Shown: positions 10,751 through 22,408, counted from the first letter of the stretch. The stretch is DNA of 64,000 bases from Zingiber officinale (GCF_018446385.1 NC_056002.1:9992894-10056893); one strand, 5' to 3'. Notes: generated by a model not told the origin, from the letters alone. Made by a program: numbers and translations.

Positions 10751-12240
10751 TGTTAGTGTGTGTACTTATGTACCAAGACACTCCTTATGTATTTTGTGGA
10801 TAATTATTTAATAAAGGCAAGTATTTATCATTAATTATTTACTTTTCTGTACATATATAATTAATGATAAAGTTCCACAGATTAATAGGTATATTAATCT
10901 GAAAATAGTCCTTGATCGGACAGATATCTAGAGGGGACATGGATATCTAGATCAACACTGAGTATGACTAGGTCAAGATAGACCGAGGGATAGATATCCA
11001 AGTTGTACTTGGGGGTGCCTTGAGTTTAAAGGTACACTGGACACGACCCGCTCAAGAGGAGACCACATATTAAGCATCATTGGTTACTCCTCTTATGAAC
11101 GAGTATAACTGATCTTTGACTTGAGGCCTTCATTTATTCTATGCGTGAAGTTATGTGCTTTGACGTCGTTAAAAGCAGTCTTTAATCGGATTGTGATTAA
11201 TACGGTAGTTGGGTGTATGACAAAGCGTAGAGAGAATAGTATTGAGTCAATAGAGGATTCATCGCCCTCTTGGATTAGGAGTTAACATCCTGACCGCTTG
11301 ATAGAGATATTAGTGACTCAAAATCCATGGTCATGGGAGGAATGATTTATCATTCAAGAGTAGTCTATTATATCTTAGAAATCAAGTAAAACAATTAATT
11401 TGATAATGATGCATAATGTACCGAATTAATTGAAATATAGGCTTAGATGAAAAGATTGAATTACACAGTAATTGGTTCATGGTGGTTTTCAGTTTATGAC
11501 TGATATTAATTTTATCACGTTGGGTGGCTAAAAACTATTGCTAGACGGTTACCTTAGTCTGTATTGATTTACATTGCCTTCGTGTATAAAATCTAGAGGG
11601 TCGCACGCATAGCACGTAGACATGAATAATGGTATCGGAAGCTAGTCGAGATCAAGATCAAATATGGATTTATTTGATATAAAGAAAAGAGAATTCGAAT
11701 AGTCATAATCATGATGATTAATGGAGAATTCGAAGAGTCGTCATAATGATAATTAATGAAGAATTTGAAGAGTCATCATAATGAATGTTATAAATGAAGA
11801 ATTTATGGAGTCTATAATTTTTCATCTTCCTAATTAATGAAGATCATAAATGATGAATTAATTGAGACCTTAATTTTTCATATTCCTTAGAGGCTATAAG
11901 TAGCCATCCTCGGAATGATGTAGGGGTGGAATTCCTTATCTCGATTTCTTCCTCGTCAACTTCTTCTTCGTGGACCTTCCACCGGAAGAGGTTGGTAGTA
12001 CTTCCAAGACTTTGTCGATCCAAGAGGCTAGCACGTAACGGATCGTATCAAGTTCATGATCTAGTGCGCGTGGATACCGCTAGAGAAGTCATACGTGAGA
12101 CTCTTATCTGTCTTATCTGTCTGTGATATTATTCATACCTATCGAGTACTCGAGGTATATTTTTATATTATTTTTATATAAAACTATATCTATCATGAAA
12201 GATTCATGATTCAATATATATTTTTCGCTGCGCTCCAAAC
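10751..12240 (+). repeat. 3' LTR of the copia element
   Basis: Starts TGTTAGTG directly after the polypurine tract and ends near CCAAAC at 12240, where similarity to the 5' LTR stops. A short gap relative to the 5' LTR (TGAGC) lies at the very end, so the boundary may be off by one or two bases. About 1490 bp long. Confidence 0.85.
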
Positions 12241-12458
12241 CCATGCAAAACAAGAGAATTGATGTTAGATCCGTCATAATATGAACATTGAGTTTGTTCA
12301 GAGAGCGATAAAACTCAATCAATAATGTATTCTTTAATTTCGTAACTTACCATGAGAAACTTTGGGCGGATAAACTTGCAGAAGTCAATATTGTTAATAA
12401 TATTTACAGCCGAAAAAAAAATAAGAGAAGAGTAGGAAGGAGAGCTTCTGTAGCCTAA

Positions 12459-12818
12459 TTAATTGAAAGCCAGTGGCGCCTCGCTCTCGCGCGAGTTCCG
12501 AGACGAATCATCACCGCCGTCGACCGGCGAGACTTTGTTATTGGGGACGGGAGCGACGGCGGCGGCTCGCAGCGGCGGCCTTTCGACGTCGCCAATCTTG
12601 GTGCACCGGTAGGTGCAGGTGGCGAGCCAGAAGAGCCAGGGGATGGCGACGAGGGACATGCCGGCGACGGGGAACCACGCCGTGTCGGGTGACTCCGGCT
12701 GCGCGATGTAGAACACGAGCAGGGCGCCGCCGGCGAGCAGCGCCAGGAAAAGGGAGCAGGACACGAACCACACGCAGCGGCGGCGGGCTGTTCCTCCCTC
12801 TTCCGGCGGCGGCTGCAT
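12459..12818 (-). CDS. Small two-TM membrane protein, unknown function
   Basis: Intronless 119-residue frame from the ATG at 12818. Residues ~15-39 (CVWFVSCSLFLALLAGG...) and ~48-68 (WFPVAGMSLVAIPWLFWLA) form two hydrophobic segments separated by a short loop (QPESPDTA). They are followed by TCTYRCTKIGDVERPP and a hydrophilic tail rich in S, D, E and N. Very high GC at third positions and the clean membrane pattern on this strand only argue for a real gene; overlapping frames on either strand look like translations of GC-rich DNA. It resembles small plant-specific membrane proteins of unknown role. I do not recognise the family. The next gene, on the same strand, ends 517 bp to the right. Confidence 0.72.
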   Translation of the reverse strand: MQPPPEEGGTARRRCVWFVSCSLFLALLAGGALLVFYIAQPESPDTAWFPVAGMSLVAIPWLFWLATCTYRCTKIGDVERPPLRAAAVAPVPNNKVSPVDGGDDSSRNSRESEAPLAFN

Positions 12819-13334
12819 CGATCGAGGTTGGCTTCTCGATGATTTGCACGCACGGCTCGATCAGATCACATGATTTGCATGCACGGCACTGGTTCACAAT
12901 TATGATCGATCAATTGGTAACGGTGATCATGGCCGGAGGAAGAAAGGGATGACAGGGTGTTATTGGGGTAATTAATGGAGGTCAAAAGAAGTGGTGTTCC
13001 TGTTCGAGTGGAGGTATTATTTTGATGGTTATTACGTAAAGAGAACGAGAGAAAGAGATAAAAGGGCGGGACACAATCGCGCTATTAGCGTGCATGATAC
13101 AAAAGATTCACCAATATAATCTTCCATATGTGAAATTAATACAAAAGTTTGAAAATTTTAAGCATACATCTTGTCTATAGAATGAGAAAAATATTACAAA
13201 TGGATGTCATTATATATATATCAGGTTTCCTAGAATTTAACTTAAAGAATAAAATGTATATTATTTCACAAATTGGAAAAAGAAAATGTATATATAAAAC
13301 AATGTGTAACTATGCAAAGGCCATCAGGAGTATT
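12819..13334. other. Intergenic region
   Basis: Promoter side of the small membrane protein gene and 3' flank of the transporter gene. AT-rich from about 13080, with TA-repeat-like stretches. No further gene seen. Confidence 0.5.
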
Positions 13335-16300
13335 TTATGCCTCGACATACTTTAGAGGTATTCCTTCATATCTTACACTATTCTCATCAGCATGCTTAGG
13401 CTGTCGCAGAGATAGGGATCGTGACAAAACTGCACAGCAAAATACGTACATTTGAGTTCTTCAATCAGAATGGTAAGGTGTAATATTTTCTAAAAGGAAA
13501 ACAGTGTATATACCAAATGAACCATCATCAGTCATGTCCTTTGTCTGGTGAAGCAGAAATGTGCCAGAAAGAATTGTCACAAAACCACACATCTCCGTGA
13601 CAATTCGTGTGGGGTTTTGTCGATCCCAATCCTGCAATAGAAGTATATATATGAAGAAATTCACAAGACCATATATATAGCCAAATGAAAGCTACATATG
13701 CTGATATGTAGAATATTAATCAGCAAGAAAGGTAACAATTTTTTTTTAATTTTCAATAGTACCGGTGGCATACAAATTACATACATCATAATTTCTACCT
13801 TATGAAAGGGTTTCCTAGTGATATTTATTTTTTTACTAGTGAGTATTTGAATTATCAACACTAGGAATTAGCTCTTGTCACATATCCGGAGGAAGGGTCG
13901 GATTTAAATCATATTGATTCTATTGTATGCAATTTTACCATGCATTACAAGAGGTTATTTTCAAGACTTGAACTCGTGACCACAGAGCCACGTAACAATA
14001 ATTTTACCGTTGCGCCAAGACTCTCCTTTATTGTATCATATCATATATTTCTTAAATTTAAAGTCCTAATTTATCATACCATATATTAACACATCAATCA
14101 ATATGTGGAGCAATGAACTTTATTGATATTTAGCTTGAACAAACCATCAAATGTGAAGCTTTTGCCATTACATATGCCCCACAAACTTGCCCGGCTTAAA
14201 TATAAGTTTAACATTGTGTTTGTTATGTTACTGAATACTAAATCTCTCCTAACACTCGGGATATACAAAACATCATCAAGAGTAAATCTTCCATGATAAG
14301 AATTGTAGAAAGTATCATGAGGTACTGTTAGTCTAAAATACTACATCCTGGGTTTTTCCATTTGCTGCTAATTCAATAGAAGGAAGACAAGAAACAAAGG
14401 GGTGTTGAATAAATGGAGATCTTGTAAAGGAGTATATAAAAGAAGAAAAGTGAACATATGAGAGTGTGCATCGTTTTCTTAAAATAAGATGTAGAAAAAT
14501 CTAAAACACAGTAAAATATCAACGGAAAGTACATTGAAGAAATGAAGCAGAATCAGAAAACTAGCACAGAATTTTGCATTATCACACCCACTATTAATTT
14601 TTTCAATGAGAATACAAAGGAGGTGTAAAACCCTACCTTGAACATGATTACGCTAGCCAAAATGGTCAATGACGTAAACATTACATAGTAAATTGGTGAT
14701 ACAACAGCAGTATTGAAAGTGTCAAGTGCCTACAATATAAAGGAAAAAAAATAGTTAACAATAGTAAGTCTAGCAATATCGAAAGTATCAACTGCCTACA
14801 ATACAAAAAAAAAAAAAAAGGTTGATGATTCAGAATGTATAGTGAAAACATACCCAACTATGTAAAAAGCCAGTTTATGTAGTGGATCATTTATTATTCA
14901 ACATTGATATTTTGATATGGAACCTATAGATACATTATGTTAACAAACAAAATTAGGGATTTAAATTTATCATCCCCCTATGTAAACAAAATATGTACTT
15001 GAGACAATACTTTCATCATAACATCTTACTAAATCAATGCAATAAGCAAATTCTGCAGCAGATAACTCAAGCCCTAAGTGCTTAAGGCCATGTGTTCTAG
15101 TACAGAAATAGTAAGCATAACAAGACATGAATCATGTAGTTCAAGTTCAAGAATTACTAACATAATAGTGTGCAATAAACTAATAATGTAGCCAAGCAAT
15201 TATTCTGGGACAAATTAGAGAGCATGGACTTTGGTTCAATCTCAAAAAAGTTAACAATTATGCAGCAGATAAAAACACAACACAGAAATCTAAAGCAAAA
15301 TTTTTCATGAGAAGTCCCCAAGAAATTGCAAGTAAATGACAAAAAAACAGTATCAATTTTATGGGTCATAAACATTGAACAATCTCAGGGATCAGATGGC
15401 TACCATTGATATCGATCAGCTGGCTAAACAATTCATATGATGTTTTTATTTTGTGTATTCTGATAGGGTGCTCCACAATTTTCAAGTAAAAAAAGGATGG
15501 ATAAGCTTCAGTTCGTCAACCGATAGCACATAACAGTTATGTATAACTTCAGAGTTTTTATGTATAACACTTTCTAGCAAACCTATTTCAGTCTCCTAAA
15601 CTAGATGACTGTTAGTGCTTTGTCAGTTATGTTTTCAGTTGTCACTAATGGCTCTCTTATAGAAATGGATAATAGGAATAGCTGTGTAAATACAAGGAGA
15701 TAAAACTCCAAGAAGAACAAGGAGAGAGATAAAAGATTGGAATCATATATGATGTGTCCAATTTACTAGTATTCCAATGAACTGAACTATTTCATCTTAC
15801 TAAGTTGAATAATCAAGAACCTATAAATAGATTCGTTATGACCAGAAGCTAAAAATTATGGTCTTAGAACTTGGAGAACATTTACAGTTAACACCTGAAA
15901 AAAATATGATCAAAAGGTAGTGCTAAGAAAATTAGCGAAAGATGATCGGACAAGAAGATACTGCAATGAGGGCATATGCACAAGTAGAACTTATGGTGCT
16001 AGATAAATTCTTTAGTTATTGCTAGGCTTTTTCTTCAAGCAAACAAAAGAAGAATATCATTGTCTATAAGTACTTGTATGCTACTTTGAATCTATGAAAA
16101 TCCTTGAGATTCAAGAATTAGGTCAGATAACCTTAAGCGCAGTAAGATTTATGATTAGGCATGCCCAATACATAAAAATCACACAGAGGTGCACACACAT
16201 GTATATTTAACATGAAACAACCAGCACACTACCTTGTTTAGATAGTTGATTTGTGTAACCACGCAAATAAGAACGATAATGGTAAATGCCCAAGTTTGTG

Positions 16301-17686
16301 GATATATCAATTGATTCATTCCAGAAAATGTCAATTTCAGCGCAATCCCAAGGGCCTTGACACTCATGACCTGTCCAGTCAAATGTGTTTACACAAACAT
16401 CATAAAACTCAACAAAAACATGAAGAATGAGTGAATAAGAAATAATGTATGGGGTAAGTGGATACCGATAGAGAACCAACCAACGAACAAACACCAAGAT
16501 AGAACATTATATTTGTCTGCCCATACTTGGGGATATAGCAGAATATAAGCACAAATGAGGCTGAAATCACAATAGTTGCATAGCAGAGAAAAACTGCAGG
16601 AGATGTAAATAAATCTTAGTAACTCTTTAAGTAGTTTGACCAGCAAATTCAAATGGAACACCAAGGAGCATCATAGCCAATAAATAACTAGGTAAAATAA
16701 GTGTTAATTAAAGTAATATTGCTTTGCCACCAACAGTATATAAACAGCCAAAGACCTGGTTCGGTAGCAAGATCCCATACTTCTTTCACTGACTCGATAT
16801 CCCTTTCCTGCGGAGCATGAAGAACTATCATTGTTGATCCCACAACACAAAGCGCACAGCCAAGAATACCGAAAATATGCAGCTTTTCCTGCAGTATAAT
16901 GTGAGCCAGCACAGCACTGAAAGATAGAATGATGATTTTAGCATGTGAATATTTTGTATAATGTATGAATTGTGAGCCAGTTAGCTACCTGATTATAATG
17001 CTAAGTGCCCCAAGTGGAGTTACAAGAATTGCGGGAGCAAATGCATAAGCAGCAAAATTGGCAACTTCCCCAACAATCACTGATCATCAAGTCACTAATG
17101 TTAGAGTTCATTAGCACTGAAAGAAAGTGGAAGAGTACCAAAATCATTCAAGGCAACAGATGACCCATGCAATAAAAGAAATAAATCTGGCTAATAAATA
17201 TGAAGCATACCATCAAACTGATGAACAAGAAAGAAAAATCCTTAAACCAATTTGATAAACAAATTTCTCATTCTTACAAATTTATAAGCAATTTCATCAT
17301 TTGACATTCAATAGTCTGTGCAGTACAAACAGAATACCACCTCCATTAACTAAACAAAAAAATAATAATAAAAAAAAAGAGGTTAGGGTGAACATACTGG
17401 TCCTTGATTTGAATGTGAATTTTCTATATCCATATCACCAGTCTAGCATGTCTTGTTTCCCATCAGTTGACCAGTAGGAAATTTAATACACTCAAGCGCA
17501 ATTAAGCATTAATTAATTACAAGAGAGTACGATCTCCTAATAACTACACATATACTCGTGGTCATGGCATTTACTAGAAAAGGACTATGCTAATGCAACA
17601 TAACAATGAAAAGAATAAAGTAATCTTACTAGTAATCATGCCTGCCCACCAAAGTGGCTCATATAAGTAAGAATAACCTCCGAAAC
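13335..17686 (-). CDS. NIPA-type magnesium transporter (DUF803), 5' exon(s) missing
   Basis: Eight exons with GT-AG borders and consistent phases: 17630-17686, 16989-17079, 16756-16916, 16466-16593, 16233-16370, 14637-14729, 13514-13631 and 13335-13429 (stop TAA 13335-13337). They give 292 residues. Hallmarks in order are [126 protein letters not shown] and the tail RYEGIPL. NIPA proteins are multi-pass transporters of Mg2+ in plasma membrane or endosomes. Family members usually begin about 40-45 residues earlier with a first membrane helix and a KKKGL-type segment; nothing like this was found to the right. Introns carry two SINEs. Either a 5'-truncated gene or one whose first exon lies beyond the window. 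Confidence 0.9.
13857..14026 (-). repeat. Au-like tRNA-derived SINE (diverged copy)
   Basis: Read on the minus strand it starts GGAGAGTCTTGGCGCAACGG (box A region) and has GAGTTCAAGTCTTG (box B region) about 45 bp later, aligning along its length with the better copy at 17822-17985. It lies in the NIPA intron 13632-14636. No clear target duplication was seen, so the left end is approximate. Confidence 0.7.
14777..14805 (-). promoter_or_regulatory. Duplicated splice-acceptor region in a NIPA intron
   Basis: This stretch repeats, with three changes, the exon start and acceptor at 14711-14735 (ATTGTAG then GCAGTTGATACTTTCGATA). The copy would splice 66 nt upstream and in frame, but the reading then meets TAG formed by the genuine acceptor. 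Its use would therefore truncate the protein. Confidence 0.55.
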
Positions 17687-17821
17687 CTGTAATCAAATGA
17701 AACTTGTCTGAGTTCATGAGTGGATCAAGAACAACATATCAAAGCAAGTGTTTAGATTAGTATATTACTAAAGAGCAAATATCATGAAAGGTAAAGAGAA
17801 AATAAAATAAACTATTTAATT

Positions 17822-17985
17822 AAAGGGCAGCCCGGTGCACGAAGCTCCCGCCATGCAAGGTCCAGGGAATGAGCCATTGTACACAACCTTACTTTGCTTT
17901 TTGCAAGAGGTTGTTTCAAGGATTCAAACCCGTGACCTTTTGGTCACAAAACAATAACTTTACCGTTGCGCCAAGGCTCTCCTTC
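17822..17985 (-). repeat. Au-like SINE with an 18-bp target duplication
   Basis: Minus-strand reading starts GGAGAGCCTTGGCGCAACGG (box A) with GGGTTTGAATCC (box B) following, and ends in CGGGCTGCCCTTT, the Au-SINE pattern. It is flanked by the perfect direct repeat AAAATAAACTATTTAATT at 17804-17821 and 17986-18003. The body is 164 bp. It sits just upstream of the first visible NIPA exon. Confidence 0.87.
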
Positions 17986-18003
17986 AAAATAAACTATTTA
18001 ATT

Positions 18004-18822
18004 GAATTCCATAAATAAAATAATGGTCGTCTACATGTTGATCATAAAAAATACAGAGCTGAGTCCTAGCATGACCCATGAGCATTTTTATAAGAAACTC
18101 CCCTCTCTTCCTAATCAATCAAAAAGTCATTAATCCAGGCAAGATTTTATCATCCCTTAAACAGAAGAACCAAAACCGATGTCCTAATGCTTAGTGAACA
18201 GATTAATCTTGTGACTTCCCACATCTCAAGATAACACGATACATAATTTAATATCATAAGTTGGATGATTTAATAATGTAATATGATTCTGTCCTCCATT
18301 CAATCATATAAAATAATAATAATAATATCACAAGTTCCGCAATTTAAGAAGGTAATATGATTCTATCATCCATGCAATCTAATCGGTTTTACTTAAAATG
18401 AATAATACCCACACTATATAATGTGGTTCTGTAGGCTTTGTGAGTTTAGAGTTAGTGAAATATATAGTACAGTGATAAAATATATATATATAGTGCGAGA
18501 ATTTACGAAATCATAGGAATTTTTTGTCACAGCTTCCTTCTTAAAAATTGAACTTTCTCCTTTCATCAATTTCATTCAAAACAATACATAATGAGTATAG
18601 AGTTACACACATCTAGAATGATCAAAAAGATTTATTTATTTTTAAAAAATCTACCTAATCGAAACAGCAAGCACTGCCAATAAGCCAATTTTCCTATGCA
18701 AATGTAAAAATTGATTCCTTTTGTCACATGTGTTAGCTTCTATTGAAATATTCAATAATTTTATTATACCATGTTTTTAGAGGAATTTAGAAAATTATAA
18801 TAAGTGTTTTTCTTTTATTTTT
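18004..18822. other. AT-rich intergenic or intronic sequence
   Basis: No coding signal on either strand. Searched in particular for the missing N-terminal NIPA exon; none was found. Confidence 0.5.
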
Positions 18823-19386
18823 TGAAAAAAAAATGTTATTTTATATATAAAAAAAGTCATGTAATCAATTTATAATGGGATTAGGATTGCATGTATTGAA
18901 TTATGATTTTGAGAGTTAATACAATTTTAATTTACAACATAGTATCAGGGCCAAATTCCTTTTCCCTAAACTTGAAATTCAGGTCGCATCATATCTCACC
19001 CCAAAACCCGAAACCAGTGACGGATCCAGACAAAAAAAGAAAAGGGTGCTCAAAGAAGGGAGCTAGAGTTTGTCTTCCTTCTCGCTGCCCCTCAGACTGC
19101 ATCATACTGGTGGAATTTTCCGGGAGCAAGGGGGTGCTGAAGCACACCCCCGCTCCCCCCTAGATCCGTCGCTGGCCGAAACTATACCTTTTCCCTAAAC
19201 CCTATACCATGACCTCCACTACCTCTACAAGAACCGAATCTACTATGCCTCAAAGTTTATTATTTGAAAATGTATTTAATTTTACAAAGAATAAGTCATA
19301 TTATCTATTTATCGATCTATAAAATAGTTAGGATCTCATGTATTGAATTATGTTTTTGAGAGTTAATACGATTTTATTTTACAACA
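18823..19386 (+). mobile_element. Possible TRIM (miniature LTR element) holding a MITE
   Basis: Two direct repeats of about 120 bp (18823-18939 and 19265-19386) begin TG and end TTTACAACA. They share a long block including TGTATTGAATTATG and GAGAGTTAATAC. The first is followed at once by TAGTATCAGGGCC, like a degenerate tRNA-Met PBS. Without the MITE the internal part is only about 165 bp, as in TRIMs. No clear polypurine tract was found, and the flanking 5-mers TTTTT/GTTTT match at four of five positions. Confidence 0.45.
19015..19174. mobile_element. hAT-type MITE
   Basis: A 160-bp element with terminal inverted repeats CAGTGACGGATCCAG and CTAGATCCGTCGCTG. It is flanked by 8-bp duplications CCCGAAAC and GCCGAAAC, 7 of 8 identical. 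Its ends match the hAT element at 33135-43532, whose right end is TAGATCCGTCACTG. Internally both carry an inverted GGGGGTGC / GCACACCCCC type stretch. It is probably mobilised by that hAT family. Confidence 0.8.
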
Positions 19387-19889
19387 GTTTTCTCTTGACG
19401 CTATAACTACCTCCATTCTATCATATTTAACGTTCATCTATGCTTGTGCCTCATCAAACCATACTGTTGCCTTACATCTTGTAATTATTTCTAGAATGTT
19501 CCTGAGAGGCTTGACGATAGAAGATTCAGCATATCTTGACCATGCGCCATTACTAGTGATTAGCCATTGACAAACTAATTTCCCTTTCCACGTCATTTAA
19601 AATGCCTCCAATTCCAAACTGGAAGGTCAAGATCAATAATTAGTTCAACTGAGTTTATTCATTATATAATTAACTAGGACTTCATACTATTAACACGTCA
19701 CTCATAACTCATTTTGCAATTGTTTGCTGCAAATATAACTGACACATGTTGGACATGTGTTTTTAATATGAAACTATGTTTATAATCTTACAAATCCAAC
19801 AATCCCCCGTTACTATGTGAAACTATGTTTACAATCTTCTCACGTCCGATCCTCGATCCACCAAGTCTTCCATCCGACCTACTAGGTCT
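19387..19889. other. Intergenic sequence left of the chromovirus
   Basis: No gene or repeat recognised. The text changes abruptly at 19890 where the LTR starts. Confidence 0.45.
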
Positions 19890-20148
19890 TGTAACGCCCG
19901 AAAATTCTCGAAACTGCATTATAAATATTCTACGATTTTTCTGGAATTTTTAGATATTTTTCCGGAATTTTCCGAGTAGCGGAAGCAGCAAAAATAAATA
20001 GAACCGCAAAATAGCTTAGGCGGGAATCGAACTCGAGACCTATGGTTTAGGGATAATGTTAGTAACCGGTTGAACCCAGCAGGGCCGTACTGAGAGAAAG
20101 GAGAATCAAATATATTTATAATTGAGTCGGGCCAAAATACCCACTTAA

Positions 20149-20156
20149 TATAAATA
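20149..20156 (+). promoter_or_regulatory. Candidate TATA box of the chromovirus LTR
   Basis: TATAAATA, also present in the 3' LTR at 27153-27160, followed by a CT-rich stretch. It is the best TATA match in the LTR. Confidence 0.5.
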
Positions 20157-21710
20157 GGAAAACATAAGTTGGTTTGGTTTATTTTGTGTTGGTTCGGCAA
20201 CTTCTCCCGCACCCTAACCTCACCGACGCCACCTCTCCCTCTCCTCCCTCTATCGGCGCAAACCACAAGGAGACCTAGGGTTCTCTCCCTAGGGTTCCAA
20301 GGTCACTTTTCGGCGACGATTTCAGCACAAGGATGTTCCCCTCCGCGAGTAGAGCACGTGGACGCGAGCGAATCGTCGAGAAGTCGTCTCCACCGGAATT
20401 TCTAGCGATTAGATTTGTAAGAAATCTAGCACACAATGTAAGAAACCCCTCACCTACAGTATAATAGCTACCGTGTGATTTTTCTATGCATTAGTTTAGT
20501 TATATGCGTATGTTTTCGACACATAGGGTGTATTTAACCCTCCTCGCAGGTTTAGGGATTTAGTGAGTACCTTTAGATGGGCCGGACACATCTTTTCTCC
20601 TTCAGTTGGAGGTTTAGATGCTGTTGGGTGCCTAAAGGTAGTCTCCCTAATAGGGAGGGGAGTTACAGCGCACTAGGTGTTCGATTAAATAACCAGCTTA
20701 GAAAAGAATGCAACTTAGGCATTTTTATTAGCACGGTTGAATGCATTAGAAGCATCTAAATTAGTAAATCAGTTTATTCTAGCTTATATGGGACTACGGT
20801 CCAATGGGTGGGCTCCCACAGTCGCCTCTAGGTTCAGACAACCTAGCTCTAGGTTCAGATAACCTAGAAAGAGCAATTTAGAACAGTTTAGCTATACTCA
20901 GTATTTTAGTTTTCAGTTGGCACTGTACTAGATTAGATATCCATTGGGCTGGGCTCCCATAGTCGGTCCCTAGGTTTAGATAACCTAGTAGCTCTACTAA
21001 ATTCGGGACTTGCAACCCCGGGTCTAGTTAGAGATGCGCGCATAGCACGTACAGTTGCCGGGCCCCTCAGCAGCATGTTTAGTATTTTCACTTATTATAT
21101 GTATACGGTTTTCAACCTTTCACAAATTAGTTCGTGAATTCAGTACAATTCTAGCAGTAGCTCAGTTCTTAGTATCAGCTTAGTTTTTCCCTGTGAATAT
21201 GCATGATGACTTTATGTTCAGCTTTAGATATGCCATGATTGTATGCTTATATGCCATGCCATGCTTAGTTTATTCAGTATATCCAGCATATGTTTTAAAC
21301 AGCATGATTTAAAATCATATTTGCATCGTTGCATGTTTTGTGAGGTAGATGGTTTCTTACTAAGCTTTTTAGCTTATAGATACTACTTTTCTTATCACTG
21401 CAGATAAAGGTAAAGGAAAAGTGGATCAGTAGCGGAGGTTGGAGGGCAATGCTATCAAGATGTGTGGGCAGGAGTTGAAATAAAGATCTTTGGGATCTAA
21501 GCAGTTTTACTTCAGTATTAGCACTTTGCGTTTTAGTTTTCATTATTCAGTTTTGATTGTTAAGTGTTATGAGATAGTAAACCATGCACTATGTAGTATG
21601 CCAGTTTAGAATGTTAGTAGTTTTATATTAGTGTGATTTGCATTGGTTTAGAGTTGTTGTGTGAGGTTTTGCACGCCAAAGTGTCAAATCGATTCGGCGA
21701 AATCGAACTC

Positions 21711-21960
21711 GATCGGTCTCGCACCGATCAAGCTGGCCTTTGGATCGGTCACCGACCGATCAGATATCTGATGCTCTGATCCTCCGGATCGGTCACCGAC
21801 CGACCCCGATCTGATGGCGTTCAGAGAGTTTGGTGCACGGATCGGTCACCGACCGATCAGACATACTGGATCGATCTGGCCGATCCGACCACACTGGATC
21901 GGTCCGCCGATCGATCCGGAAACAGAACTCAGAGCTCCGATCGATCCGTGGATCGATCGG
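21711..21960. repeat. GATCGGTC / GACCGATC palindrome cluster (5' LTR copy)
   Basis: About six imperfect to perfect inverted pairs with 3-4 nt spacers, such as GGATCGGTCACCGACCGATC. The same block in the 3' LTR (28726-28941) has more regular pairs. Confidence 0.85.
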
Positions 21961-22194
21961 CAGGTTCGTAGGTAGTTGGGAAGTTTAGTTTCTAGTCCCT
22001 AGCTCGGTTGGGATGTTCGGTTTCCCCTCCTTAGCATGTGTACACAGAAGAAGGTCTTTAGACCTTTCTTATCGATTGTATCCGTCCTTAGTAGAGTAAA
22101 ATTTTAATTAGCCCAGCTTTCCGCAAAGTATAGTTTAGCATAAATTGTAGCGACCGACCTTACAGCCAGTACCGGAAGGTGGGTCGTTACAGAG

Positions 22195-22206
22195 TGGTAT
22201 CGAGCG
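22195..22206 (+). other. Primer-binding site of the chromovirus
   Basis: TGGTATCGAGCG, three bases after the LTR end; a tRNA-Met type PBS lacking one A of the common TGGTATCAGAGC. Confidence 0.75.
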
Positions 22207-22408
22207 GTGTTCCATACTTCCTACACACACATTGAACCTGCAACTTCCAAGTAAGAATACCTCTACTTTATTTATGCTCCTTGTTTTGTTATTACGGTTC
22301 ATGTTTATATGTCTATCGCTTGTTAGTATGTGATAGTTTTTAAACATGACATTAGTAGTTATATAACCTGTGATTACATTAATTATGTTATGTTCTCTCG
22401 TCTTTAGA

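Larger units (their letters stand above)
2079..12240 (+). mobile_element. Ty1/copia LTR retrotransposon (Tork/Angela-like), degenerate and nested into
   Basis: A plus-strand element with long LTRs, a PBS next to the left LTR, gag, and a pol in copia order (protease, integrase, RT, RNase H). It is interrupted by three other elements: the CACTA at its left end (its first ~78 bp of LTR lie beyond the window), a solo LTR at 2189-3769 in the 5' LTR and a solo LTR at 9109-10005 in pol. The two LTRs differ by scattered substitutions and gaps and the coding region has many stops, so this is an old, inactive copy. The Tork/Angela placement is inferred from LTR length and protein style. Confidence 0.85.
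19890..22191 (+). repeat. 5' LTR of the chromovirus
   Basis: 2302 bp from TGTAACGCCC to GGTCGTTACA. The first 1.75 kb is almost identical to the 3' LTR; the last part (from about 21670) differs by many small gaps and contains the GATCGGTC / GACCGATC palindromes at 21711-21960. Confidence 0.9.

Noticed and set aside
12473-12952. Long open frame on the plus strand over the small membrane protein gene
   Set aside because: Arginine-rich translation of GC-rich DNA (RRRRLAAAAFRRR). The minus-strand frame has membrane segments and a natural composition.
13980-14026. tRNA gene
   Set aside because: A and B boxes are present, but the sequence continues as an Au-like SINE and has no tRNA fold beyond them. 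The same holds for 17940-17985.
16688-16912. NIPA frame continuing past 16756 into the intron
   Set aside because: Splicing at the GT after 16756 restores the family sequence in the next exon; the read-through text does not.
20169-20405. 78-codon frame in both chromovirus LTRs
   Set aside because: LTR sequence with no domain; conserved only because the LTR is duplicated.
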